A stretch of DNA of 64,000 nucleotides from Paramacrobiotus metropolitanus (GCF_019649055.1 NW_026570244.1:496001-560000), one strand, 5' to 3'; positions 22,851-33,960 are shown, numbered from the stretch's first letter. The notes: generated by a model from the letters alone, not told the origin. A program made the numbers and translations.

Positions 22851-23885
22851 CAAGTCGGTCGCAGTTTAGAATGTTACTGCACTAAAAATAAAATTAATGT
22901 GGATGTGGCGCCAGGAAAGATTGGAGATGTGCAAATCGAAAACGCAGTCTCCGCGAATGGAGAAGAGTTAACGCACTCTATGAAAAGCGGATATGGCCAT
23001 AATCAAGTAAACAGAAAGGTTATCGCCTTAAGATACGATTACTGCAAAAAAAAAACTCGTATTACTGCAAAAATAAGGCGAATTGTTCGTCAAAATTTCC
23101 AGCTGCGAAGTTAAATACGCGGCTGAAGTGAAAGCTGATTGGGCTGAAGGAGGGCGCGGGCAATAATATACCGCGGGCATGTACGTTCCGCTGTATGAGA
23201 GAAATGCCGTTTTCCGCGATTTTCAGCCAGAACAGCTGCTCCTATGTAGCTTGTCTGTGCGCGTACTGCCGCAACTGCGTGAGTTGCGCGAATGTATCAC
23301 ACATTCACATTATAGTTGTTATCATTCTACTTAACCTTAGCATCAGTATGTATTGATCATCACCTGAGTCATTGTTATTTTAAATAAGTTAGCCAGAATG
23401 CCGATTCAGCAACCAGCCAACGCACCGCGCCCAGGTTTCCTGCTATCTTGCCAGACGGTATTAAAAGCATGGGCATTACGCTGAAATAAATTATGGTACC
23501 CGTTTCAAGTGGCGTGAGTCATATTTTTCCGAATTTTGCTCAGACCTTGCAGTTTGCGAGTCCGGTTATGCGCAACGCGGCATTTTGGAAGGTGTGTCTG
23601 TTTCACGTGGCGTAATATTACCAAGCACTTACTGCATGTGGACATACTGGTCGTAACATGACAATTATGCATTGTCCCTCAACGTATATGTTATACGTAT
23701 ATGTCAGCGACCACTGAAACTGCAATTACCGTACGCCAACTTTCTCTCAAATTGCAGATTCTCTGGGGATAGCTTATGTGGCTTGAAATATGCATTAGAT
23801 ACAATTATGACTGCATGGACAAATGGTAGTCCGTTACTTACTCCGTTGTTTCTAACCAACCTATCAACGTACCGGTGTTTGTTCA
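22851..23885 (+). repeat. Diverged segmental duplication, copy B
   Basis: This matches 12897-14010 in order and orientation but lacks the extra ~400 bp of copy A. Shared landmarks are GGTCGCAGTTTAGAATG, CGCAGTCTCCGCGAATGG, AATTGTTCGTCAAAA, CCGATTCAGCAACCAGCC and CTTACTCCGTTGTTTCT. A frame near the 3' end (LCGLKYALDT, PLLTPLFLTNLST) is also visible in copy A with one frameshift; whether it is coding is unclear. Confidence 0.7.
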
Positions 23886-24518
23886 TTGTAGACTTGTAGT
23901 ATATACAGTACAAAGAAAACTCGTTAAAACTGAACATCCATTAAAACCACCAGAAAATAACCCACCGGCTGCCTTCAAAAGAAGTGCACTGGTTTGCCAA
24001 GTTAGGCAAGTGCTCCTTGGCAGAAACAATTACTAAAAATAAAATAAAAGCAGGGAATGCTCTAATCAGCGCTCGGAGACCCTGTTTTCCAGTGCAAACT
24101 GTAGTAGCAGGGTAATACCGCAGTTACAAAGCATAATTACACATGATACTTTTCATCATTGTATTCGTATTGGGCCGCGCCCACTGAATCATTGCCGATG
24201 AAAACATTTTTTTAACGGTAACCGATTAATTTTATCCGATTGACTTCCTTGCAGACAGTTAAATTTTTCTGAGGCGAGCCTACAACGGGAAATTTTATTT
24301 ATTATTTAACGATATCGATTAAACATAATATGAAGTCAGAAGCATCGCATAGCACTAACAGACAGCGGAAAGGAATGTACGTTATACACTGTGCAAGTGT
24401 TCAGTGTACATACATCAAGGCATACGCGTACTTAGAACAGCTGTTCAGTACTGACCCGATAATAATGCAGAAAACACTCGCTGTCTGTGCTGAGGAATCA
24501 TTTTACGAAGTGGCTATT

Positions 24519-24665
24519 TTACCCCAGTGTTTGTGGCAAAATAGCTTTTGGCTATTTTGCCCCAGTATGTGGGGCAAAATAGCCTTTTGCTATTTTGCCC
24601 CACACTGCGCTTAAATAGCCTTCGGCTATTTTGCCCCAGTACAGTCCGCCAAATAGCTGTTAGCT
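24519..24665. repeat. Array of GGCAAAATAGC/GCTATTTTGCC hairpins
   Basis: Four hairpin half-sites follow one another: GCAAAATAGC-TTTT-GGCTATTTTGC, then GGGGCAAAATAGCC-TTTT-GCTATTTTGCCCC, then AAATAGCC-TTC-GGCTATTTTGCCCC. A related array is at 36277-36420. Confidence 0.8.
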
Positions 24666-25269
24666 AATTCGTCAAATGCTCTATTAAGCTAGATCCAGGA
24701 TGGATCCAGATACAGAGACCTAAACGGGATAGGTCCTGTGGAGTGAGCAATGCTGAAAGTATTGCGAACTATGCAATAACACACGATATTCGCGCAGCTA
24801 ATTGCTAACTTTAATGATCCAAACACACTGACTCTACACTGATCGAAGAGCCGCTTTCAGCGCATTTCGCATCCGCATTCGGCTCCGCCCATCACATGGC
24901 CGAGAGAAAGAACGGCTTTAGCCGACAACCAATGACCAGTGAGACACGTCACAGACAGTAATCCGTAGCGTAGCGTGGCGAAGGTGAACGCCGGTGAATC
25001 CATCGCTCACATGCCTCTGGGGGGATGCCGAGCTCCGTTCGAGGCCCGACATACTCCGGAATCCACGAAAAGACGATAGTCGCCAACTGTCTGTGCGGTC
25101 TACTGCTAATAAAGAAAACATCAGATTTTTTTATTCCATTTTATCACATCAATTTCATTAAGTATAATTCCATTAAACACGATGTGAATAAAGAGATCCT
25201 TCTTATAAAAGTACTATCAAATCAACAAAAACAGATCAACAGTTAACAGATCAAAAGAAGTTTAATCAA
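24666..25269. other. Intergenic, nothing recognised
   Basis: I see no gene or repeat that I can support here. Confidence 0.4.
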
Positions 25270-27249
25270 AATGTAGACTAGGATCCTCCATTTTGACTCG
25301 TAAAAGTCATGTCACACAGGTCTTGTCCACCGCCTTCCACACTTTGGCCCATTCCGCTCTGTTGAGCAATTCCGCGCATGTGCACTGCAACTTTCATCAC
25401 ATGAGATCCGCTTGAGAATCGGGTGCGTATCAGTGTACGACTTAGGAATACTGCTTCATCTTTGGAATTTGGTGCGAATCAATCGCACGACTTCATAATA
25501 CTGAGGTTCATAAAGGTCATGGAGGGACGTCCGTAGACAAGCGTAACTCGCTTCCTCCCTGGTTAAGGTCATCCTTGTTGAGATGATCCGAGATGTGCGA
25601 CCTGTCTGGGCAATGACGTGACAATAAAGTGACTCTGTTGGCCAGTAATGATCCCACAGGTCATCCTTCAAAACTTCAATTCCGATTCCATTAAAGGTCA
25701 TGGAGGAACTTAGCCAATTTTCTGTGGCTTTCAAGCACCTTTGCGCTTGCCTCCATAGTTAAGGACGTTTGTTCTGACCCTTTTGTCGCACATCCAATTT
25801 TGACATTCCTCGAGCGGCCAGAGTGCGGCAAAGTTCACCGTCGCATCTCCGATGGGGCCGGCTGACTACCGCAGTAATTTTACCCCACATATAAATTCCA
25901 CATGAACTCCTTATCTTTTTCGCCGCTTGTGGCCCATGTTCGTAACAAGAGATCCGGCTGATTACCGTGGTCTCTCTCGTATGATTATTGAACACTTAAT
26001 CGCTTACCCAGGAGAGCCGACTTTAATGCCGTGGCAACTCCGCTGGGCCCCGTTATTAGACCGAATCAGTTTTACCCCAGACTTTATTCCACATAATCTC
26101 TTTCTCATTTTCAGTCAATTGTGACTTTCAACTTTCTTAATGAGAGTTTACCAACTAGTTCGCCGTAGAGTACTCCCTCTATTTGACTTTTCCTGCAATT
26201 TTTGAATGCTGAAAACAACAATACAGGAACGCGGTTTCGGTAATATGTTACGTGACCTTTATACTTTACCACTGTGCCTAGTTAGGCTATTATCGTACTG
26301 AACTGAGGCTTTCGCATCCTCTTCTGATGACCTTTCGTTACTTTAACGTGATGACCTTTCACGTTACATTACTATGTTCAATCGCTTCACTCTAACACGG
26401 TGACCTTTCACGTTTGTGACGTTTATGCCAGTTCAAGTGCTCCGTCGATAATCAAACATTCAACAGTTTGTCTGACTTATTCCCCATCCTTTCCGATATT
26501 TAATTCTTCCATTTCGAAGTCGACAGCCATGCAGTTCAAAAGGTCATTCAACGTCACTCAGTTTGTTCTGCCGATATTATCCATTGTCGCATCAGTTATG
26601 GCGATTCCTCACGCACTTTTGTTATAGTGTTACATAGCATCCTATTTTTGGTTTGGAACCGAGTCCGTTGAAGTTGTTTTCAGACTTCCTGTACGTCGTT
26701 TTTTTCATCAAGGTCGCCCGACCTTCCACTTCATCTGTCACTTGACCTTTTAGTTTATCTCTATCACTTGACCTTTTGGTTCTTCGATTATCTTACCCTT
26801 ATCCATTGTAGCCTCGGCTAGAGTCTGATGACCTTTCATTTTTCCGTTTTTCAAGCTCTCTTGACCTTTCAGTGGACCTCTCACTTCTTCCGTTTGCGAC
26901 TCAGTCCGAGCCTGATGACCTTTCGACTTTAACAACGAAAACAATAACGATTGACTGGTTTATGTCTTTTAACCTTTGCACCTTCCCAACTTTTATTTGT
27001 AATATCATAGACGCCCGTTATTCAAATTTTTGGATTAATATCTTTGCGTCCGTTAGTTTTCCGATCAAAGAGTTCCTTGTCGGCGGCATCCACTTTTTCA
27101 CCCCATTGGGTTGGTAATTCCGTGGGAGTCGGTTTCGATTTCTTTTGCTTGACCTTTCGTTCCTCAATAGCTTTCGCTATGTCACGGCCAAATTGATCGG
27201 CTTTCGTTTTGCCGCTTCTATCGCGTCTTCTCTCGTTCTTGAAAGGTCA

Positions 27250-27480
27250 TTCCTATTACTGGTACCAGTGCGTGGTTCAAAATATTTCGGATTACGCTCT
27301 GCTTTTTCACCCACGTTCGGGTGGATTCAATCACTGGTAGCAGTACGTGGTTCGGAAATATCTTTTGATGTACGTTCTGCTACTTTAGCACCGTTCTGCT
27401 GACTTTTCGAACGGTCATTTTCATCTCCGGTAGCAGTGCGTGGTCCAAAAAAATTTATGCTGACGTTGTTCGGATTAGGC
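27250..27480 (-). repeat. Three imperfect repeats encoding EPRTGTS-like text
   Basis: GGTACCAGTGCGTGGTTC, GGTAGCAGTACGTGGTTC and GGTAGCAGTGCGTGGTCC occur at about 27259, 27330 and 27434, each followed by AAAATATTT/CGGATTACGCTCTG-like sequence, with spacing of about 75-100 bp. Confidence 0.6.
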
Positions 27481-27777
27481 TCTGGTGCTCTTAACGCCGT
27501 TTTCCGGTGACTTTTCTGCTAAATTCCCAACATCTGCGTTCAACTTTATTGTAACCGCTGTTTCGAAATCTTGGTCCTCTTTCTTCGGTCTTTCTTTTCT
27601 CTTTTTCGGTTTATTCATACTAAACTCATCTTTTATGTCATTTGCATCCATTTCGGGCAGCAGAGGTGGTTCGAAAAAGACTTTCCAAGTCTTTTTAGGA
27701 AAAAAGTTCAGCTACTTCTGGCATCTCATCTAGTGATGGCAGATGCTAAAGTTTCAGACGGTCAATCGAAACGACTT

Positions 27778-28086
27778 TTAAGTGACGACTTTCTTTGCGA
27801 TGACTAACTCGAAATATTTTCCTCTGAGGCCTGTCACTCCTGCCAACGGCTTCACGTCAGTTTCGGCTTGTAGCCCTGGTGTGAACATCAGTCTCGTTCG
27901 AGCCGGTGCGTGTCTAGCCAACTTGACCTTTACACGTGAACAGACTGATGGTTTTAGCTTAATCCGTTGATCGCTGTAAACTCTGATCACATCTTTGGAC
28001 AATCTTGTTCGTTGTACTTTTATTCTTCTGACTTTGATTTCTTGTTTTTTTTCCTCGTCAACCTCATCGTTTTCATCCAAGTCCAA
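27778..28086 (-). pseudogene. Pol linker-like domain (pre-RT)
   Basis: After an acidic start (MDLDENDEVDEEKK) the text RIKLKPSVCSRVKV...LMFTPGLQ...VTGLRGKYFELVIA resembles the beta-rich segment found between protease and RT in many LTR-element polyproteins. No RT follows downstream, at least not in readable form. Low-level similarity by eye only. Confidence 0.35.
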
Positions 28087-28382
28087 TAAGTCTCCCTGTT
28101 CAGAAAGGTCATTTACACCTGAATCTTCTGAAGCCGTTGAGTTATCTCTCGAGCTCGTTCATTCCGAATCGGAGTCACTGCTCTCACGTTCTTGTTTAGT
28201 AACTTGACCTTTATTAACCTTTTCAAGTGGACGCTCATCAACTCCTTCGTCCTCGGATGAAAGGTCACTTTCGTTTTTCCGCGAATCGCTAAGTTTTTTC
28301 GCTTTCGGAATTTTGAGCAGATGTTTGCCCGTTTCCTTTGTCTTCCGTCCGGATAGTGCGATGATTCTCGGGTGGCTCCGTG

Positions 28383-28898
28383 CTACGCGTATTTTCGTCG
28401 ATGACCTTTCCGTTTGATTGGAGTTTGACCATCTTCGTTCCGATTTGACCTTTCCAGTTCGTCAATTTCCTCGAGGCTCATTAATGACCTTTTAGTCTTT
28501 TCGATCGGTGGCCGTTCCTCACCGTTATCGAGTAACCTTTCATCGATTTCTGCCTCCGTTACTGGGTTCTGTAGCCCATCTGATATCCTTTGCACTTCTT
28601 CAAAAAACTTTTTCCGCATTTCTCTTCTGTCCGTTAGCATTTGGGCTATTTCGAAAGCTGATGGGGATCGTTCTTCTGTTTCTTCTACGGTTTCTTCTTT
28701 AGTTGCTTCCTTTGTTGTATCCTTATCGGCCTTTTCATTTTTAGTGGCCTCATTACCTTTAGGTCTTTTTGGGCCAACAAAAACACAATTTGCCATCAGT
28801 TCCTCAGTGACCCAATCATCGCTCGGAATCGTTTTGTAACATGCACCAAGTGTCACCGCCGCGTTCTGGGTATTCCACTCCATCCGGGTAAGGTGCAA
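28383..28898 (-). pseudogene. Acidic charged frame, 171 residues
   Basis: A frame dominated by Glu, Lys and Thr (TKEATKEETVEETEE) with a helical middle (AFEIAQMLTDRREMRKKFFEEV). It carries octamers at 28402, 28446 and 28485, read as KGH, ERS and KRS. Probably the linker of a Pol-like polyprotein; no domain recognised. Confidence 0.35.
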
Positions 28899-29222
28899 AG
28901 GTCACTTTTGTCTTTATCAATAGCTCCGGCTCTCATCTTTTTCGAGTTACCCAAAAGAAGTCCCAAAATAATTCCGTTCTTGCGTCTTCCCATAATTGAA
29001 TCTCGCCGTTTATTTCCTGTATCTCTCTTTCGAGTTTCCGTTGTGATAGTATTGGTTCATGAGGATCCTGGATTCCGTTGTCCACACACTGCTGCCAATA
29101 ATTTAACCATTTTCATCTCCCAGTTATAGAGTTCTTTACACATGACAGCCATGCTCGGTATCTATTCCAGTGATACCGTTCCACATGTGGCTTCCACATT
29201 CCATTAGTCCTTATGATGCTTT

Positions 29223-29810
29223 TCAGTTCTTTCTGGACTTGATGACCTTTAAGGTCTGCCAGTTCCGCGTTACATCTCGGCCACTCTGAACGGTCATCTT
29301 GGGAGGCGTCTTGGCAACGTTTAGTGCATTCCCATTGCGGTTACACTCTACACCGAATCTCGCAATAACCGTGGCTGCTACTCCCGGCTCGTTCCTCTGG
29401 AGTTGTGACCTTTGAGGGACTTCTGGAACAGCGTCTTCATTTCCATTGTCATTTTCCGTTGCAGTTGTGTCCTGGTCGCATTCGATTGGGATCACGCTTC
29501 TCTCATCAGATGATACTTCAATGATTTCCTGTTCCTTATCCATCTGGTGACCTTTTAACTGTTCAATCGCCTTATCGCTGATTTCGCTCGCGAACATCTG
29601 TTCCATGTCGGTGATCTGTTTTGGAACGTGCCGTGACCTTTCGTTCTTTTTATCCTTCCATATTTTAGCAGTCTTTATTCCCAGTGCCTCTGGTACTGGG
29701 ATAGGCTTCGCCCACTCCAATCCTGGTACAAGCGATTGTTTCGCTGCGATTGCCGCTTCCTTCTGTATGGCAGCTATCTGTTCGAGCGTCAATGAACTTT
29801 CCTTTTCCAT
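29223..29810 (-). pseudogene. Acidic frame with PVPEALG phrase
   Basis: 195 codons are open. The N-terminal part has an Ala-rich helix (IAAIQKEAAIAAKQSL) and IPVPEALG. The phrase recurs in DNA at about 29690, 29815, 29868, 29935 and 30085 (CAGTGCCTCTGGTACTGGGA on the plus strand), so the region contains degenerate tandem repeats. LKGHQ, ERSR and others come from octamers. Unrecognised. Confidence 0.35.
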
Positions 29811-30012
29811 GACCAGTGCCTCTGGTATTGGGATAACTTTTTCGATTTTTCCATTTTAATTTTTTCCTCGGTGCCTCTGCTACCGGGATGAGCTTTTTGT
29901 TATTCTCTTTTTTGCTGCACTATTGTCATTCCCGGTGCCTCTGGTACTGGAATGACCTTTCCTCCTCCCTTTATTGGTAGCGTTGGCCGATTTATCGTAT
30001 TTTCAATTTCCT

Positions 30013-30504
30013 TTAGGATGATATCCATTTGCTCGAATATCGGCAATTCATTTGATACCATACCACTCTTTCCTTTTCCATTCCCAGTGACTCTGGTACT
30101 CGGATCGGCCTTTTATTATCAGCTTGAGCATTTATCGTCTTTTTTCCAGGTTCGGTGACCTTTCCCACTTTAACTTTTGCAACCGGTTTCGGATCATCTT
30201 CAACTTCTTCTTCACTTTCGTTATCAACCAGTACGAACTTCTTTTCTAAGAAGTCAAATCCCAGTAGTACTTGCACTTCGTCAGATTTCGGTCGAACGTA
30301 AAAGGAATTTTGGCTGGTCCGTTTCCGTAAGGTCACGGGTGCTTCGCAGTAATGCGTTACGTTAAACCCTGACGTTCCCCTGATCCCGTTTTTGCTCGCA
30401 AACTGGTCTAGTGGCAATGGAAACGCTTTGAGTCCATTCTTTTTACAAAACGGTTGACTAATCAGCGATGTCTTAGCAGTAGAATCCAACATTGCATGAC
30501 CTTT
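30013..30504 (-). pseudogene. Retropepsin-like domain with altered active site
   Basis: The frame begins MLDSTAKTSLIS, where a working retropepsin would have D-[ST]-G; here Gly is replaced by Thr (DST), which should inactivate it. It continues with a flap-like G-x-SGF region and ends with LLGFDFLE, the second landmark of aspartic proteases in LTR elements. A KGH triplet encoded by the octamer at 30497-30504 sits just before the active-site Asp. An acidic tail (ESEEEVEDD) and PIRVPESLG follow. The fold call rests on the two landmarks and their spacing. Confidence 0.55.
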
Positions 30505-30762
30505 ATGTCTCCAACTTTGACTTCGTGCGTTTACGCTTCAATTCGTTTAGGTAATTTTCCGTTTTGAATTTTAAAATTTCGGATAGTACATTTGACTGGA
30601 ATTAGCGATACAGATCCCGGATCCATGCCGGAAAGCACTTGCCCCTTCGCTAAAGTGCTGTTGCATTTCAGTATCGAACTCAATTTATCAATCCTGTCTG
30701 GCACGTCAGTTCGAACACCGTAAAATTCTCAAGTCTTTTGCATGTTTGTTACTTTTGACTCC

Positions 30763-31212
30763 TCACACTTTTGCAGCTGTAACTCCAGTGACCTTTTCAA
30801 AGTTATTCACTTGTTTATTCGCGATAGTGCTGTCCTCTTTACCTTTAGTCATTTCAGTTATAGTCTGGTACAGCATCCCCTCTTTTCGAATATTCGGGTT
30901 TTCGCGTAGCTTCTCGATAATTTCCCGTGTAAGTCGCTCGGCCACTGTCAGTTCCTCTTCTTCGCTATCTCGCAATTCCTCAGATGACCTTTCGTAGACG
31001 GTCATCTCTTGATCGTTCTCGTTCATCCAATTGGTGACCTTTTGTGTCACTTCGTTATTAGCTAGCGTCGTATCAGTTTGTGAAGACATCACATCAGTTC
31101 TGGCTACTGAACCTTTAGTGGCGTTATTTTGCTGCGCTTGCACCGCATCATTTGACCTTCCTTTTTGTATTTTCTGCGCTAAGTCCGATGACCTTTCAGT
31201 TCGCTTCATCAC
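30763..31212 (-). pseudogene. Gag-like acidic frame with octamers in several frames
   Basis: A 149-residue open frame contains ERSSDLAQ, QKVTNWMNE and ERSSEEL; in each the text comes from an embedded AAAGGTCA read in different phases. A predicted helical segment (LTVAERLTREIIEKLRE) stands in the middle. No known domain is seen. Confidence 0.35.
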
Positions 31213-31885
31213 AAATCCGCCACTCAGTAACTTTTGTATGGGAACTTTTCTCCATAGTTTAGCGGTTTATGTTCTGGCGGTGTTATAGGTAAAATATTGC
31301 TGCATAATTATATGACCATCGAAGCGTTTAAAATAGAGCAGCTAAAGCTGTTAATAGCTGCCCTTTAATTGTTGCCATCACACAATAAGGATCAATGCAC
31401 CAGTTGCATGTGATTCATCATTGTATGCTTATTTTCTATTGTCACGCCCGAGTCACACCCTATTGTTAAATCATGCCCTAGATCTTTCTTCATTGTTTTT
31501 ATGCTGATTTAGATTTTCTATCCCTGATGCTTAGAGTATAGAAGCAGCACTGCGATGCTGCCAGAAAATGCGCTCTGTTCATTTGGACTTTCCATCAGTA
31601 AAGAGTTGCCACTAGCTGCTGTTTTGTTGCGAGTATAGTTGGTTAGAGTTAGTGCCATCTTCCACTATTCCCTGCCATCCCGGATAGTTATGTAGCCACA
31701 TTGATACTCGTAACAGCGGTGCGTTCCGAGGATCTTTCAGGTTAGCGAGTGTCTGCGTATACTCGGCTGCGTTAAATGCTGAGGCTGGGCTCAATGACCC
31801 TCGCGCTGGTTTCCCGGTAACCAACTTTTCTAGTCGTTTCCTCTCACATCGCGTTCGCAACTGTTGTATGTCTCAGTAATCCTCT

Positions 31886-32158
31886 TTAGACGTTCTTCGC
31901 TTTCTGTTTAGCTTTTGGCGATACTGGTATCCACATCCCATGGTTTCCGTTAGGTCGGTAGGCCACCACTTTTTGCCACATTTCCTTTCGTTGCACCGGT
32001 TCTGCATCCTCAAGTGAGTCATCGGAGGTCTGTTGTAACCGTTCGCTATCCTTTTGTTGCGCTTTTCGCAGTGTCAAGTCCGTTTCTTGACCTTTTAGCA
32101 CGACACTTTCGTCCTGACGTTTAGCGTTCGCCCTCGCTCCTTGACTTTTCACTCGCAC
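31886..32158 (-). pseudogene. Basic/acidic coiled-coil-like frame
   Basis: A 90-residue frame rich in Lys, Gln, Arg and Glu (LKGQETDLTL, AQQKDSERLQQ) ends with a more ordered piece (WQKVVAYRPNGNHGMWIPV). The KGQ is encoded by the AAAGGTCA octamer at 32088. Possibly Gag-like; unrecognised. Confidence 0.3.
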
Positions 32159-32352
32159 TTTCCCTACGGGTGTTGACCTCTGATGATTCGGTATGCCGTT
32201 TTCTTCTATGTATTTCTGGAATGGTGCACTTCTTCGTCGTCATCTGCAGTTCTGTTCTGCAACTTCTTTTGGTTCAGCAGCGCTTGCTGAATCTTCGCGT
32301 TACGTAGTGCACGTCGTCCCGCTAACACCTTTTCGCTGCAATACGGTGACTT

Positions 32353-32559
32353 TTAATTTAGCTGCCCGTTTTGCAGTGTCGCGCTAGCATCACGACAATT
32401 TCCACTCGCAGTACAATTCTGCGGTGACCGTTGGTCCCGTTGCCAGATTCCACTCGCAGTACCATTCTGCGGTGACCATTGATTCGCTTGCACATTTTCA
32501 CCTGCAGTATCCTGCTGCGGTGACCTTTTATCCACTTGCACTGATTTCCCGATAACCAA
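32353..32559 (-). pseudogene. Frame with imperfect SPQN-GTASG repeats
   Basis: Three copies of an approximately 18-residue phrase (SPQQDTAGE, SPQNGTASG, SPQNCTASG) are encoded by ~54-60-bp imperfect tandem repeats, each carrying a GCGGTGACC core that resembles or equals TGACCTTT. It is probably the disordered N-terminal part of a Gag-like protein. No domain is recognised. Confidence 0.35.
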
Positions 32560-32620
32560 CTCATTTTGCTGCTGTGGCGGTATCCTTATAACCGTTTCAT
32601 TCTCATTTTGCGATGACGGT

Positions 32621-33960
32621 ATCTATATAACTGACCAATCACATTCTTCCATTAAAAATTCCGATCTGCCTGATATCACGGTCAACGACCAAACATGCGC
32701 ACTGTGTACAAAACTCCGCCTGCTTATGTGCTTGAACTAACACGGGCCTATGTTGTGGGCCGGGGGGAAAAGCAGCGGCCGACGCTGACCGGATGCGATG
32801 ATCAGTTTCCGTCGATAAGCCGTTTTCCTGGGCTGCGGATTGAACTGCCAGGGCACCCAAACCGCCGCCACCTTGTTGGGGCGAGAGAAGTGGCAGCACA
32901 ATGTTAAGGAAGTTGGGGATGGGGTCCTACAGGCACATAGCTATCGTACTGGTTACTTCAGTTCTGGTACCTTGGACAAGTTGACTTAGGTCATCGGAAC
33001 CTAACTTAAGCTAAAAATGGCTTACCACCCGGAAGGACAAGTCGACCGCTTAGTGCAAACCATATAGGACGGTACACTGAAGTAGTGTGCTGCGACACAA
33101 AGGATGGCCATCAATAACATTGAGCCTTACCGTACGTCGTAACCCAAATCAACCGGGTAAAACAAGTAAAACAAGTAAAACAGGTAAAACAGTTGACGGC
33201 GATAGCGGACATCAGCAGCCAAAAGTACAAGTTCGGTCAAGTGACCCACAAACAGTACTACGACGCTATCATCAACCTAAAGCAGCGAGGGAACCTCATC
33301 GACGAATTGGCTGTTTTTTACTTGCGGGAAAACGTTACGGAACCAAACCTAAGAGTGGCTTTGGACATCCGTATGCCGAAAACAACGCAAGAGTTCCAAG
33401 GCAACGTCCGGGACTGGATTCCGGGAAAGCCGATATACAAAGTAACCGAGACCGGGAACATTACGAACTAAATTACCGTTAAAAAGGCGACGCCTATTCC
33501 TACGGAACTGGACCGTGCCGTACGCCCCTGGTTTCCCCGGGATGAACAGGACAATGTTCCGGTCTCCGGCGACAATGACATCAGGCGAACCGAGCCAAGA
33601 AGCGAGGGGGAGCAACCGAACAAAAGTGCTGGCTGGCCCCCGACGGTTTAGCTGGCTTCTGCTGAATCAGCAACTCCGCCGACCTGCTCTCCACCGAGAC
33701 TCAGAAGGGAACACCATAGAATCACAAACAGTAACCCCGACCACGGATCTGCTCCAAACTTAGGGAACAGTCCACAACAAAGACTCCCCGACGTCAAGTC
33801 AGGGACTTGAAGGACGTCACCACCGCAGACCGCGGAAATAGCCATGCCATGCTACCATCCGCATAATTACGAATTCGCTACCATGACAGGATGCTCGATG
33901 CCGGCATCTCGAGTGTTTCTAGCTGGATTTACCGAACCAACCTCCGAACACGGAGGTTAC
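32621..33960 (+). other. Possible second element, short Gag-like frame
   Basis: Between the octamer region and the 165-bp repeats, GTAAAACAA simple repeats occur near 33158-33190. A 92-codon frame (33193-33471) reads QKYKFGQVTHKQYYDAI...ELAVFYLRENV; its hydrophobic pattern could fit a Gag-like helix bundle, but I do not recognise it. The rest is not coding in any supported way. Confidence 0.3.

Larger units (their letters stand above)
25270..32620 (-). mobile_element. AAAGGTCA-studded element with Gag/protease-like remnants
   Basis: Minus-strand frames of 60-200 residues run through the region in changing frames. They are rich in Lys, Glu, Gln and Arg, except for a retropepsin-like piece at 30.0-30.5 kb and a pol-linker-like piece at 27.8-28.1 kb. 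I see no RT, RNase H or integrase, so it is a partial, non-autonomous or very diverged LTR-like element. Its defining property is about 35 exact copies of AAAGGTCA/TGACCTTT (for example at 25512, 26328, 26401, 26862, 28104, 28446, 29634, 30497, 31189 and 32521), often extended to GATGACCTTTC. Exact ends are not known; 25270 and 32620 mark where the motif and its variants stop. Confidence 0.55.

Noticed and set aside
26400-28207. Plus-strand open frames rich in Ser, Phe and Leu across 26.4-32.4 kb
   Set aside because: They are antisense to the charged minus-strand frames, and Phe/Leu/Ser-rich text is what the complement of Lys/Glu-rich codons gives.
25500-32530. Octamers explained by a KGHQ protein repeat
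   Set aside because: The octamer is read in all three phases (KGH, ERS/KRS, KVT) and also in the opposite orientation, so a protein repeat cannot account for it.
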